In this document: piece by piece, positions 21,508 through 31,125 of the stretch | Layout: each line of letters opens with the position of its first letter | Numbering within the stretch: position 1 is the stretch's first letter | NCBI GenBank assembly: GCA_018710905.1 | Contig: DVIZ01000015.1 | Span: 1 to 33,752, forward strand | DNA from: Candidatus Scybalomonas excrementigallinarum | Lineage (GTDB): Bacteria; Bacillota; Clostridia; Lachnospirales; Lachnospiraceae | Direction: 5' to 3' | Length of the DNA: 33,752 bases | Program-made: the position numbers and the translations under genes | Notes under the pieces: model-generated | Told to the model about the DNA's origin: nothing | Database searches by the model: none | What the model saw: only the letters and a program-made list of their open reading frames with translations

Positions 21508-24279
21508 ATGGCAAAGTATCAGCTTGATATGAACAAGTATATGCAACTAGCAAGACAGACAGCGGCAGAAGGATGTGTCTTATTAAAAAATGACAAGGAC
21601 ACACTTCCAATTAAAAAAGGAACAAAAGTATCCGTTTTTGGAAGAATTGCATTCCATTATTATAAAAGTGGTACAGGTTCAGGCGGCCTTGTCAACACCA
21701 ACTATGTGGTGGGAATTTTAGACGCTCTAAAGACATGGAAGGATATTTCGCTGAATGAAGAGTTAGAAGGCATTTATCAAAAGTGGATAGAAGAAAATCC
21801 ATTTGATAAAGGAGCAGGATGGGGACAAGAACCTTGGTCACAAAAAGAAATGCCATTGACGGAAGAGATTGTAAAACAAGCCAGCCAACAGTCTGATATG
21901 GCTATCGTTGTCATTGGAAGAACCGCAGGAGAAGATCAGGATACAAAAGCAGAAGAAGGTAGCTATTTTCTTACGAAACTAGAAGAAGAGATGTTAGAAA
22001 AGGTTTGCAACTGCTTTGATAAAGTCGCTGTCTTATTAAATGTTGGTAACATTATCGATATGAGATGGGTAGAAACCTATCAGCCATCGGCCATTCTTTA
22101 CACATGGCAAGGAGGACAAGAAGGGGGAAATGGTGTATTAGATGTTCTATCAGGAGCGGTGAGTCCATGTGGTAAATTAACAGATACGATTGCTTATGAG
22201 ATTACCGATTATCCATCTACGAAGAACTTTGGAGATCCAGTAGAAAATTATTATAAAGAAGATATTTATGTAGGATATCGTTACTTTGAAACGTTTGCCA
22301 AAGAAAAGGTACAGTATCCATTTGGATACGGATTATCCTATACGAGCTTCCAACAAAGAGTGGAGAGTTTGGAACAAAAAGAAGGAAACATTGTCGTAAA
22401 GGTAGCTGTAAAAAATATAGGAGACGTTGCAGGAAAAGAAGTAGTAGAACTTTATAGTTCTGCACCTCAAGGATTACTTGGAAAACCACTCAGAGAGTTA
22501 AAAGCTTTTAAAAAGACAGAAGTTTTGCAACCAGAACAAGAACAAATAGTAGAACTGATAGTGCCAATCAAAGAGTTAGCTTCCTATGATGACGGTGGAA
22601 AGACAGGCTATCGCTCCGCTTATGTATTAGAAGAAGGTTCTTATGAGTTTTATGTGGGAAGCGATGTGAGACAGGCAACGTTGGCAGGTAACTTTTTTGT
22701 AGAAGAGACAACATTGGTGGAACAGCTAGAAGAATGTTTAGCACCAGTAAAGGAATATGAACGTTTCATACCGATTGCTGTAGAAGGAGATAGCCTTTGT
22801 TTTCAACAAGGAGAAGAAGCTGTTCCAACAAGAACCATTCCTCCAATGGAGAAGCGAAAAAAAGATATGCCAAAGGAAATTCCATATACAGGAGATCAAG
22901 GCTATCAATTAGTGGATGTATTGGATGGTAAGATTACAATGGAAACTTTCCTTGCTCAATTAACAGAAGAAGATCTCGTTTGTATTGTTCATGGAGAAGG
23001 AATGTGTAGTCCAAAAGTGACAGCGGGAACAGCGTCAGCCTTTGGTGGAACAACAAAGGCATTAGAACATTTTGGAATTCCTGTTGCTTGCTGTGCGGAT
23101 GGTCCATCTGGTATTCGTATGTCTTGTGGAACAACTGCATTTTCTTTGCCAAACGGAACAGCAATCGGATGTACGTTTAATACAGAGCTCATTGAACAGC
23201 TTTATCAAATGGAAGGATTAGAACTTCGTAAAAATCAAATAGATACTTTGCTAGGACCAGGAATTAACATTCATAGAAATCCTTTAAATGGAAGAAATTT
23301 TGAATATATTTCAGAAGATCCTTATGTAACAGGTGCTATGGCAGTTGCTCAAATAAAGGGAATGGGTTATGCAGGGGTAACTGGAACATTAAAACATTTT
23401 GCAGGAAATAACCAAGAATTCCATCGCCATGAAATCGATTCCATTGTTTCGGAACGAGCACTTCGCGAGATCTATTTAAAAGGTTTTGAAATGGCAGTAA
23501 AGGAAGCAGGGGCTTATTCTATTATGACAACTTATGGAGCGGTCAATGGCATTTGGACAGCGGGAAGCTATGATCTGAATACTTCGATTCTAAGAAAAGA
23601 ATGGGGATATGAAGGAATTGTCATGACAGACTGGTGGGCAAAAATCAATGAAGAGGGAGAAGAGGCTTCTGTTGATAACACTGGTGTTATGGTACGAGCA
23701 CAAAACGATCTTTACATGGTTGTGAGGGATAGCGAAACCGAAGGGATGGGAAAACGTGCTATGTCCGATCTAAAGGAAGGACGTGTTACAAAAGCAGAGT
23801 TTCAGCGCTGTGCGAAAAACATATGTGAAGTTTTGATGCGTTCTCCGGTTATGAATCGATTTTTAGGAAGAGAACAGGAAAAAGTAGAAGTCATAGGAAA
23901 TGAACAGTTTACACAAAATGATTGTGAAATTTCTAAGTATTATTCGATTGATGATGATACCACATTAGATATGAAGTATGTGATAACCGATCAGGGAAAT
24001 TCTGAGGTGTTTGGAATTACATTAAAGGAAATGGGAGATTATACGATTTCAGCAAAGATGCGTTCCAAAGATAGCAGTAATTCACTGGCACAGCTTTCTA
24101 TGTCTGTATTCTTCGATAATGAACTAAAGGGAACATTTGTCATTCAAGGAAACCAAGAAGATTGGACTGAGCAGACAATGTCTCTTGGAAACATCTGGGA
24201 TGTGAATCATTATATTAAACTTTATTTTTCAATGAGTGGTATGGAATTGGAGTCTTTTCGCTTCCAAAGACAAAAATAA
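21508..24279 (+). CDS. GH3 beta-glucosidase with permuted domain order
   Basis: About 923 residues. The usual C-terminal GH3 domain comes first (EGCVLLKNDKDTLPIKKGTKVSVFG, later GYRYFETF and YPFGYGLSYTSF). A fibronectin-III-like domain follows (VKNIGDVAGKEVVELY), and the catalytic barrel comes last (GIPVACCADGPSGIR, GPGINIHRNPLNGRNFEYISEDP, KHFAGNNQE). The likely nucleophile is the Asp in GIVMTDWW. The final 120 residues look like a small beta domain (NDCEISKYYS). This swapped order is known in Ruminococcus and Butyrivibrio enzymes. No signal peptide, so it works inside the cell on imported oligosaccharides. ATG 21508 is chosen over 21487, because AAAGGGAGG lies seven bases before it. Confidence 0.92.
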   Translation: MAKYQLDMNKYMQLARQTAAEGCVLLKNDKDTLPIKKGTKVSVFGRIAFHYYKSGTGSGGLVNTNYVVGILDALKTWKDISLNEELEGIYQKWIEENPFDKGAGWGQEPWSQKEMPLTEEIVKQASQQSDMAIVVIGRTAGEDQDTKAEEGSYFLTKLEEEMLEKVCNCFDKVAVLLNVGNIIDMRWVETYQPSAILYTWQGGQEGGNGVLDVLSGAVSPCGKLTDTIAYEITDYPSTKNFGDPVENYYKEDIYVGYRYFETFAKEKVQYPFGYGLSYTSFQQRVESLEQKEGNIVVKVAVKNIGDVAGKEVVELYSSAPQGLLGKPLRELKAFKKTEVLQPEQEQIVELIVPIKELASYDDGGKTGYRSAYVLEEGSYEFYVGSDVRQATLAGNFFVEETTLVEQLEECLAPVKEYERFIPIAVEGDSLCFQQGEEAVPTRTIPPMEKRKKDMPKEIPYTGDQGYQLVDVLDGKITMETFLAQLTEEDLVCIVHGEGMCSPKVTAGTASAFGGTTKALEHFGIPVACCADGPSGIRMSCGTTAFSLPNGTAIGCTFNTELIEQLYQMEGLELRKNQIDTLLGPGINIHRNPLNGRNFEYISEDPYVTGAMAVAQIKGMGYAGVTGTLKHFAGNNQEFHRHEIDSIVSERALREIYLKGFEMAVKEAGAYSIMTTYGAVNGIWTAGSYDLNTSILRKEWGYEGIVMTDWWAKINEEGEEASVDNTGVMVRAQNDLYMVVRDSETEGMGKRAMSDLKEGRVTKAEFQRCAKNICEVLMRSPVMNRFLGREQEKVEVIGNEQFTQNDCEISKYYSIDDDTTLDMKYVITDQGNSEVFGITLKEMGDYTISAKMRSKDSSNSLAQLSMSVFFDNELKGTFVIQGNQEDWTEQTMSLGNIWDVNHYIKLYFSMSGMELESFRFQRQK

Positions 24280-24339
24280 AAACTAAAAATAAAAAAGCAA
24301 TACAGTTTGTTTTAAGCGTGATTTTGAGGAAACTAAAAA

Positions 24340-24432
24340 AATGATAAGCACTTTTTAAAAATATTTAAAAATCTTTGTGGAGTATCTCCGACGGAATATC
24401 GGAATAATTTCCAAGTGTCTCATAAGGATTAA
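24340..24432 (+). pseudogene. Remnant of an AraC-family regulator
   Basis: One frame reads NDKHFLKIFKNLCGVSPTEYR then NNF and QVSHKD to a stop. This is the end of the second helix-turn-helix of AraC/XylS regulators (the family consensus is close to YFSKVFKKYTGVSPTEYR). Stops and frameshifts interrupt it upstream and no larger piece is found in 24280-24340. It lies 60 bases after the GH3 gene, where such regulators often sit, so a lost local regulator is the simplest reading. Confidence 0.7.
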
Positions 24433-24461
24433 AAAAGAAAAAGGATTTATTAAGTGTTGAT

Positions 24462-24501
24462 AGAAAAAGACATCTAGGAGAAAAACTAGATGTCTTTTTC
24501 T
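24462..24501. terminator. Bidirectional terminator between GH3 region and metY
   Basis: AGAAAAAGACATCTA at 24462-24476 pairs perfectly with the arm at 24487-24501, with a 10-base loop. A's on the left and T's on the right let it act in both directions. Confidence 0.88.
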
Positions 24502-24505
24502 GTTT

Positions 24506-24549
24506 CTATAAAAGTAATAGTTCCTATAAGAGAAGTGATACTTTTATAG
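24506..24549 (-). terminator. Hairpin downstream of metY
   Basis: CTATAAAAGTA at 24506-24516 pairs perfectly with TACTTTTATAG at 24539-24549. It lies 17 bases after the metY stop codon and may protect the 3' end or assist termination. Confidence 0.6.
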
Positions 24550-24566
24550 GATAACTACTTCAATAT

Positions 24567-25850
24567 TTATGCCTGTTTTAATGCTTGCTCAATATCTGCA
24601 ATTAAATCTTCAACATGTTCTAATCCAACAGAAAGTCGAATGAGTCCAGTAGAAATGCCTGCTTCTACTAATTGTTCATCTGTCAATTGGCGATGCGTAT
24701 GGCTTGCTGGATGAAGAACGCAAGTTTTTGCATCCGCTACATGAGTTGCAATCGAAGCGAGTTTTAAGCTATCCAAAAAGCGAACCGCAGACTCTCTTCC
24801 ACCTTTTAATTCAGCAGAAATAACGCCACAAACACCATTTGGCATATATTTTTTCGCTAAGGAATAATATTTATCTCCTTCTAATGCAGGACAATTAACA
24901 GAGGCGATTTTTTCATGATTTTTTAAATATGTAGCGATTGCCAACGCGTTAGAACAGTGACGTTCTACACGAAGAGGAAGGCTTTCTAAGCTCATGCCAA
25001 GTAAAAATGTGCTAAGTGGAGAAGGAGTAGAGCCAAGATCACGCATTAACTGAGAAGTCGCTTTTGTAATATAAGCTAATTTACCAAATTTTTGTGTGTA
25101 AACAATGCCATGATAAGATTCATCAGGAGTCGTAAGCCCTGGGAATTTATCGGCATGAGCTTCCCAATCAAAGTTTCCACTATCTACGATACAGCCACCT
25201 ACTTGTGCTGCATGACCATCCATATATTTCGTTGTAGAATGAGTTACAATGTCAGCACCCCATTTAAAAGGTTGACAATTAATTGGAGTTGCAAATGTAT
25301 TATCTACAATAAGTGGGACTCCATGAGAATGTGCTACGTTTGCAAAGCGTTCAATATCAAGAACGGCTAAAGCTGGGTTAGAAACAGATTCTCCAATAAT
25401 AAGTTTTGTATTTGGACGGAATGCATTGTGAATTTCTTCATCGGTAGAATCGACGCTGATAAAGGTGCTTTCGATACCAAATTTCTTTAAAGTAACCCCG
25501 ACTAAATTTAATGTACCACCATAGATTTCAGAAGCACAGATTAAATGGTCACCAGCTTCACAAATATTGATAATGGCAAATAAATTGGCTGCTTGACCAG
25601 AAGACGTGAGCATTGCTCCCACACCGCCTTCTAAATCGGCGATTCTTGTTGCAACTGCGTCATTGGTTGGGTTTTGAAGACGAGAATAAAAATATCCATT
25701 GGCTTCTAAATCAAACAACTTGCCCATTTCATCTGCAGAATCGTATTTAAATGTAGTTGATTGATAAATAGGAATCTGTCTGGATTCTCCATTTTTTGGT
25801 TCCCAACCAGAGTGGATACACTTGGTTTCAGCATGATAATTGTTACTCAT
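24567..25850 (-). CDS. metY: O-acetylhomoserine sulfhydrylase
   Basis: 427 residues of the Cys/Met-metabolism PLP family, in the long MetY class. It makes homocysteine from O-acetylhomoserine and sulfide. Lys208 in THSTTKYMDGH is the PLP lysine; YSRLQNPTND and LTSSGQAA are cofactor-binding segments, and Asp183 (VDNTFATP) contacts the pyridine ring. An insertion relative to cystathionine gamma-synthase and the C-terminal SVGLEHVEDLIADI fit MetY. AGGAGG precedes the ATG. It is divergent from metA, which makes its substrate. No S-box or T-box is seen in its leader. Confidence 0.93.
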   Translation of the reverse strand: MSNNYHAETKCIHSGWEPKNGESRQIPIYQSTTFKYDSADEMGKLFDLEANGYFYSRLQNPTNDAVATRIADLEGGVGAMLTSSGQAANLFAIINICEAGDHLICASEIYGGTLNLVGVTLKKFGIESTFISVDSTDEEIHNAFRPNTKLIIGESVSNPALAVLDIERFANVAHSHGVPLIVDNTFATPINCQPFKWGADIVTHSTTKYMDGHAAQVGGCIVDSGNFDWEAHADKFPGLTTPDESYHGIVYTQKFGKLAYITKATSQLMRDLGSTPSPLSTFLLGMSLESLPLRVERHCSNALAIATYLKNHEKIASVNCPALEGDKYYSLAKKYMPNGVCGVISAELKGGRESAVRFLDSLKLASIATHVADAKTCVLHPASHTHRQLTDEQLVEAGISTGLIRLSVGLEHVEDLIADIEQALKQA

Positions 25851-25979
25851 TATATAGATCCTCCTATGTTTGTATTGTTTTTCATTATCTTATCCCATAA
25901 TTACTACTTTAATTAAGTGATGTTATAAAACTTAAATGAAGTATAGCAAAAGATAAGGCTTGGCACAAGGGAAAAATAG

Positions 25980-26014
25980 AAGTATACTTATAAAATAGAA
26001 TATTTTGTATACAA
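25980..26014. promoter_or_regulatory. Paired GTATAC palindromes in the metY-metA intergenic region
   Basis: AAGTATACTT (25980-25989) and TTGTATACAA (26005-26014) are perfect 10-bp palindromes with a common GTATAC core, 25 bases centre to centre. They lie between the two divergent methionine genes and could bind a shared regulator. The -10 candidate TATACT follows at about 26024. Confidence 0.45.
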
Positions 26015-26065
26015 GTTTTTTCATATACTAATAAAATTCATTTTTTGTATAGGAAAAAACGATGT

Positions 26066-26101
26066 GCAGTTATAAGACAATGGAGTTTGTTTTCTAACTG
26101 C
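26066..26101 (+). promoter_or_regulatory. Strong hairpin in the metA leader
   Basis: GCAGTTA and AAGACAA pair with TTGTTTT and TAACTGC across one mismatch, with a six-base loop TGGAGT (14 pairs in total, one G-U). It sits just before the metA ribosome binding site (GGAGG near 26112) and has no T tract, so it is not a terminator. It may act in translation control or mRNA stability. Confidence 0.5.
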
Positions 26102-26127
26102 TTGAAAATGGAAGGAGAGAGTATAAA

Positions 26128-27051
26128 ATGCCCATTAAAGTGCAGACGGATTTACCAGCAAAAGCCATATTAGAAGATGAGAATATATTTGTTATGGATG
26201 AACATCGTGCCATGACGCAGGATATTCGCCCTCTTAGTATTGTTATTTTAAACTTAATGCCAACGAAAGAGGATACCGAATTACAATTACTTCGTATGCT
26301 TTCCAATACACCACTTCAAATTGATGTGACATTTTGTCATATGGAAACGCATATATCAAAGAATACACCTGCTTCTCATTTAAATAAACATTATAAAACG
26401 TTTTCTGAGATTAAGGATCAGAAGTTTGATGGGATGATTATTACGGGGGCACCAGTAGAGCAGATGCCGTTTGAAGAAGTAAACTATTGGGAAGAGCTAA
26501 CAATGATTATGGAATGGTCAAAGACAAATGTATTTAGTACATTTCACATTTGTTGGGGGGCTCAAGCAGGGCTTTATTACCATTATGGGATTCAAAAACA
26601 ACTATTGAAAGAGAAATTAAGTGGGGTATACCATCATACATTGCTCCATAGAAAAGTGTTATTAGCAAGAGGAATGGATGATGTTTTTTATGCACCACAT
26701 TCTCGTTATACGGGGATTGATGAAGAGGCGGTAGAAAAAAATGAGCATCTAAAAGTGATTGCTAAAAGTGAAGAAGCAGGAAGCTATATTATTATTGGAG
26801 ATGGGGGAAAACGAATTTTTGTAACAGGACATTCTGAGTACGATCGCCTGACGTTAGATAAAGAGTATCGCAGAGACGTGGATCGAAATTTAAATCCAGA
26901 AGTGCCAAAAAATTATTATAAAAATGACGATCCTTCGATTATTCCAGAGCTCATATGGAGAGCCAATTCCAACTGTCTTTATACGAATTGGTTGAATTAT
27001 TACGTCTATCAGTCAACACCATATAATTTACAAGAGGATTTTGAAAAATAA
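26128..27051 (+). CDS. metA: Homoserine O-acetyltransferase (MetA type)
   Basis: 307 residues of the MetA family. The nucleophile is Cys142 in HICWGAQAG; the His in VTGHSEYD completes the site, with Glu in the same stretch. Residue 111 is Glu (GAPVE). In this family Glu at 111 goes with acetyl-CoA use, as in Bacillus cereus, while Gly goes with succinyl-CoA, as in E. coli. The product should therefore be O-acetylhomoserine, matching MetY encoded divergently. GGAGAG precedes the ATG. Regulation probably involves the palindromes or hairpin upstream, since no SAM riboswitch is visible. Confidence 0.94.
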   Translation: MPIKVQTDLPAKAILEDENIFVMDEHRAMTQDIRPLSIVILNLMPTKEDTELQLLRMLSNTPLQIDVTFCHMETHISKNTPASHLNKHYKTFSEIKDQKFDGMIITGAPVEQMPFEEVNYWEELTMIMEWSKTNVFSTFHICWGAQAGLYYHYGIQKQLLKEKLSGVYHHTLLHRKVLLARGMDDVFYAPHSRYTGIDEEAVEKNEHLKVIAKSEEAGSYIIIGDGGKRIFVTGHSEYDRLTLDKEYRRDVDRNLNPEVPKNYYKNDDPSIIPELIWRANSNCLYTNWLNYYVYQSTPYNLQEDFEK

Positions 27052-27217
27052 AAATGTAATAGAAGGTGTTTGAGGGTAATAATAATATAATATTTGATAA
27101 TAGGAGATGGTGCTTTCAAAGGGAAATAAGAAGTTTGCTTGTCAGAATGAAAATTGGAGGAGAAAAGAGATTCTATTGAGGTGGGAATATAAAGAGTAGT
27201 AGAATGAGGAAATGAAA

Positions 27218-28627
27218 ATGAAAGAAGATTCAAAAATCAGCAAAAGAAAAACTGATAAAATGCCGAGATTAAAGTTATTAAAAATGGATGAAGAAGAACG
27301 GCGGAATATGATTGTCAATGGAAATATGTGGCGCACCCTTTGGCTTCTTGCATTACCAACGCTAATGATGAGTGTTGTTCAGTCTTTAATGCCGTTATCG
27401 GATGGATTATTTATTAACAATGTAGCTGGAACATTCGTTGCCAGCGCGGTTACTTTTTCAGAACCAGTCATTATGGTTGTATTAGCACTTGCACAAGGCC
27501 TTAGTGTAGCAGCTATGGCAGTTATTGGGCAGACATTTGGAAGCGGTAATTTTGAACGAGTGAAACATATTGCGGTACAGACGGTTGTGATTGGTTTTTT
27601 AGCAGGGATTTGTATTGCACCAATTTTAGCTCTTATTTCGATTCCAATTAGTGGGCATGTAACACCAGAGATTTCTGAAAATGTGCGTCTTTATATTTCA
27701 CTTTATGCCATTGTATTGCCATTTTCTTTTATGGAAAGTATCTACAATGGAATTATGAACTCTACAGGTCGTCCAGAAGCACCATTAATCCGAATGGTGA
27801 TTATGCTTATTTTAAAAATCATTGGAAACTGTATTTTTGTTTATTGGTTGGATTTAGAAGTCGTTGGATGTGTTCTTGCATCACTGATGGCGAATTTTAT
27901 TGTATGTATCTGGATGTTCCATGAACTATTTATTCAAAAAGGTAGAATGCAGTTGACGTTAAAAGGCTTCCAATTTGATATTGCAGTCATTAAAAAGTTG
28001 GTTAAAATCGGAATTCCTTCTATGTTGACACAGATGATGTTAAGTTTAGGATTTGTTTTAATCAATAATGAAACACAAAAATATGGGGCTATCGTATTAA
28101 ATGGACAGGGAATTGCCAATAATATTTCCAGTGTTTGTTTTAATCTACCAGCAGCTTTTGGTTCTGCGGTCACAACGATGGTGAGTATGAATATTGGTGC
28201 AGGATCTCCTGAGAGAGCAAAGAGAAGTGCATATCGAGGCTGTATTTCCTCTGCTATTACAGCTATTTTCATTATTTCCATTATTGTACCAGCTTCTAGC
28301 CACTTAACGATTTTATTTACTCGTGTACCAGAAGTATTAGAGGTAGCAAATCATGCGTTACATATCTACACCTATTCTGTTGTAGGATTTGGAATTTGCA
28401 TTGCAGTACAAGGAGCTATGATTGGACTTGGAAGAACGAAGATTCCATTGATACTTGGAGTGCTTAGAATTTGGTTATTCCGCTATATTTTTATTTTATT
28501 AACGGAATCTTTTTTAAGAGAGTATTCTGTATTTTGGGGAAATTTATTTTCCAATTATATGGCAGCTATTATTTCTTTAATTATTTTATTTTCGATTCGT
28601 TGGAAATCTGTATTAGAGAAAGTATAA
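27218..28627 (+). CDS. MATE family multidrug efflux transporter
   Basis: About 469 residues with 12 predicted membrane segments and complete MATE architecture: LALPTLMMSVVQSLMPLSDGLF at the N-terminal end, QTFGSGNFERVK, MNSTGRPEAPLIR, and in the second half IGIPSMLTQMMLSLGFVLINN and GAMIGLGRTKIPLILGVLR. It exports cationic compounds with Na+ or H+. A charged cytoplasmic N-terminus of about 30 residues precedes the first segment. GAGGA at 27206-27210 fits ATG 27218 (seven bases) better than ATG 27212 (one base). It is unrelated in position to the truncated MATE gene at 18210. The 166-base gap after metA has no clear terminator. Confidence 0.92.
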   Translation: MKEDSKISKRKTDKMPRLKLLKMDEEERRNMIVNGNMWRTLWLLALPTLMMSVVQSLMPLSDGLFINNVAGTFVASAVTFSEPVIMVVLALAQGLSVAAMAVIGQTFGSGNFERVKHIAVQTVVIGFLAGICIAPILALISIPISGHVTPEISENVRLYISLYAIVLPFSFMESIYNGIMNSTGRPEAPLIRMVIMLILKIIGNCIFVYWLDLEVVGCVLASLMANFIVCIWMFHELFIQKGRMQLTLKGFQFDIAVIKKLVKIGIPSMLTQMMLSLGFVLINNETQKYGAIVLNGQGIANNISSVCFNLPAAFGSAVTTMVSMNIGAGSPERAKRSAYRGCISSAITAIFIISIIVPASSHLTILFTRVPEVLEVANHALHIYTYSVVGFGICIAVQGAMIGLGRTKIPLILGVLRIWLFRYIFILLTESFLREYSVFWGNLFSNYMAAIISLIILFSIRWKSVLEKV

Positions 28628-28639
28628 GAAAATAATTGA

Positions 28640-28683
28640 AAATGGATGAAAACAGATCATGCTGCTTTCATCCATTTATTTTT
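28640..28683. terminator. Terminator after the MATE gene
   Basis: AAATGGATGAAA at 28640-28651 pairs perfectly with TTTCATCCATTT at 28666-28677, followed by ATTTTT. It also faces the end of the converging restriction gene. Confidence 0.88.
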
Positions 28684-28688
28684 GACAG

Positions 28689-29606
28689 CTATCTTGGCCC
28701 TAAAAATTTATCACCATTTAAATGAATCATATGTTCTGGCATCTCTGCAATCCAAACTTCTGTTTCCCATGCCAATGTCTCTGAAAATTTCTTATATGTT
28801 TTAAAATCTAAGAAAGCTGTTACAAATATTTTTCCAGCTATTACATCTTTTGTCATATCCTCTATCTCTAAGATTCTCTTCGGATCCATTGGGCCTACCG
28901 ATGTAACAGATTCGATAAAGTAAATCCAATTTTTATCTTCTCGATATAATACGACATCTGGCATTTTATCATGTAGCGTAATTTCAAAACCCAATGTTTC
29001 AAGTTTTCTAACATTTTTTACTAAATCTTTTTTTATTGTATCGCCCACATATAGACATTCAGCATTTGGTGCAAATCTTGGTGCAAACTCTTCTATAATT
29101 GCTTTTTGCAATTCATTATGTTTTCCAGCAGAAAAACTAAAATCTGCACCGTTAATTCTAACTGGCATCATTGTCATTTTCTTTTTGGAAGCATAAATAT
29201 CGATTAGTTTTTCATGATATTCTAAAAATCTACTAATAGACTTTTCCAATTCTTGGGTTTGTATCTGGCTAATTAACCGCAAAGTTTCCTCGGTAAGTCG
29301 ATATCTGTAATTAGGGCTATTTGTGGGTTTTCCATTATCTTATACTAAAGCTACCGTTCTAAATCTATGCAATGCCTGTTTTCGAAATGTTTCTCTACTA
29401 TTTTCAGCATATTTTATTCCATAATTCTCATATACAAACTGAATAATATCATGAATCCGTAACCATTCATTCGTTGCATCTTCCCACTTCATATTTGGGG
29501 TAATTTTGGCCATTGCTAACAAAGTATAACAACAAATATCTGACTGTTGTGCCTTTGGCATACCGATCATTTTTAAAAACTGTCTTGTTTCTTCAATTTT
29601 ATCCAT
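28689..29606 (-). pseudogene. BsuBI/PstI-like restriction endonuclease interrupted by an in-frame stop
   Basis: One frame covers 306 codons, matching the roughly 316-residue BsuBI/PstI enzymes, but codon 89 is TAA (29340-29342). Before it lies the N-terminal domain (HDIIQFVYENYGIKYAENSRETFRKQALHRF). After it the frame continues with DNGKPTNSPNYRYRLTEE and the catalytic domain (KHNELQKAIIEEFAPRFAP, LYVGDTIKKDLV, HDKMPDVVLY, FIESVTSVGPMDPKRILE), which holds the Asp and Glu metal ligands. There is no frameshift; one base change from CAA, AAA or GAA would explain the stop. The 3' part could only be made separately from a weak TTG start. It overlaps the methyltransferase gene by eight bases. Likely inactive unless the stop is read through or is a sequencing error. 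Confidence 0.85.
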
Positions 29607-31086
29607 AATATCCCTCTAATATCAAATTACAATTTTTTTCTGAATAATCCTTACTTTTCATTATCCTTCTTCCCATTTCTTGAATGGATTCCAAATCTGG
29701 AACAGGCATTGCATTAATTTCCGTTGAATTAACCTGCGTTGATCCATTTAAGATGCGATAATATTGATCATATAATGTAGAATTAAATAGTACATATAAA
29801 CCATACACAAGACATTCTGACATTTCTGTTAATAATCCATCTATAAAATTGAGTTTATTTTGTGTACTTATTTTTTTGTATTGAGGAAATTCTTTTGCTA
29901 AATATATTCCACACTGTAACCTGCGAGATTCTTCTTTTGTTGTAAATCGCTTTACAAATAAATAGTTTTTATTATCCTGCATTAATCCTTTCTGATCTGT
30001 AACTACATATTCAGACTCTTTTTGAATCGGAAATTGCACTTTTCCTTGATTAATATGTTGCGAATGAAACAAAGGAATTGCTCCATCCTCTTCTACATCT
30101 CGAAGGATTTCTCGATTTCTAAAATCTACAGTCAATCCCGTTTTCATTTTTACTCCAATCTCAGGAAGTGTTTTATGAAATCCCTGTAACTTCTTTAATA
30201 CTTCTACGTCCTTCTCATTAGTCACAAGATAAACATAAAAGTCACGCTTAGACACAACTAAACTATAGGGAACTGTTATTGATGTAATCCTTGCAAAATC
30301 ATTGTTGGAATTTGATGACGTGATTTTCACGGTTTTTGGCATTATCTGTGTTTTTCGTACTTTAATGATAATTGTCTCTTGTAATACTTTTTCTTTGTCA
30401 AAAACCTTATTGCGGCTCTCAAACAAATGAATTTGTTCCAATTTTCCATAAGTTAAAAAATACTGCCTAAAACGTTTAAAATATGCACCAGAGGTCCAAG
30501 AACGAGGAATAATATAGACCATCTCTCCATCTTCTTTTAAATTAAAAAGTCCCATAGAAGCAAAAAGGAAATAAAGATTTGGTGTTCCATAACAGACTGT
30601 CGGCATTGCCATCGCTTCTGGAGCATTTTTTGATATTTTCATATAAGGAGGATTGCCAATTACAAAATCATACTTTTTTGCTTTTGGATTGCTACCAATC
30701 ATATCATTAAAGTCTAAGTATTGACTGGTAATATAATTATCTGTAATTATGTTTATAATAACTTTTTTTGTTGATTTTTCCTTACAATATTCTAGATTAC
30801 TTTTTAAGAGTGATAATATATTTTCATCATTTTCATAACAAGTGAGTTTAATCTCTTTTACAGTATCAAACTTCTCAACCCATTCAAGAAATGCACATGA
30901 TAAGATACCAGAGCCAGCTCCAGCATCTAAAACAGTGATATATTCTTTGTTTTCAGAAAGATTATATAAATTTGACATAAATCTTGCTGTTTCTAAACTT
31001 GTAAAAAATTGTCCATATTTCTTTCGTTTTATTTTAGGCATACTTTCAATATATTCGTTAGTACGCTCTATCACTTTTTCCAACAT
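29599..31086 (-). CDS. BsuBI/PstI-like adenine-specific DNA methyltransferase
   Basis: 495 residues. The N-terminal half is an N6-adenine methyltransferase: KKYGQFFTSLETARFM, AdoMet motif I DAGAGSG (54-60), CYENDE as motif II, and catalytic NPPY (145-148). The C-terminal half is the target-recognition region, ending with a segment LFNSTLYDQYYRILNGSTQVNSTEINAMPVPD typical of this group. Family members recognise CTGCAG, which is the expected but unproven target. It is transcribed before the endonuclease gene, with an eight-base overlap. Since that gene has a stop codon, this enzyme may now act as an orphan methyltransferase. Confidence 0.92.
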   Translation of the reverse strand: MLEKVIERTNEYIESMPKIKRKKYGQFFTSLETARFMSNLYNLSENKEYITVLDAGAGSGILSCAFLEWVEKFDTVKEIKLTCYENDENILSLLKSNLEYCKEKSTKKVIINIITDNYITSQYLDFNDMIGSNPKAKKYDFVIGNPPYMKISKNAPEAMAMPTVCYGTPNLYFLFASMGLFNLKEDGEMVYIIPRSWTSGAYFKRFRQYFLTYGKLEQIHLFESRNKVFDKEKVLQETIIIKVRKTQIMPKTVKITSSNSNNDFARITSITVPYSLVVSKRDFYVYLVTNEKDVEVLKKLQGFHKTLPEIGVKMKTGLTVDFRNREILRDVEEDGAIPLFHSQHINQGKVQFPIQKESEYVVTDQKGLMQDNKNYLFVKRFTTKEESRRLQCGIYLAKEFPQYKKISTQNKLNFIDGLLTEMSECLVYGLYVLFNSTLYDQYYRILNGSTQVNSTEINAMPVPDLESIQEMGRRIMKSKDYSEKNCNLILEGYYG

Positions 31087-31125
31087 ATTTTCTATATGAA
31101 CTTCCTTTCCTTGAATATATTTCTT

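Noticed and set aside
25851-26127. SAM riboswitch (S-box) or T-box in the metY-metA region
   Set aside because: The expected conserved segments and terminator arrangement are not seen on either strand.
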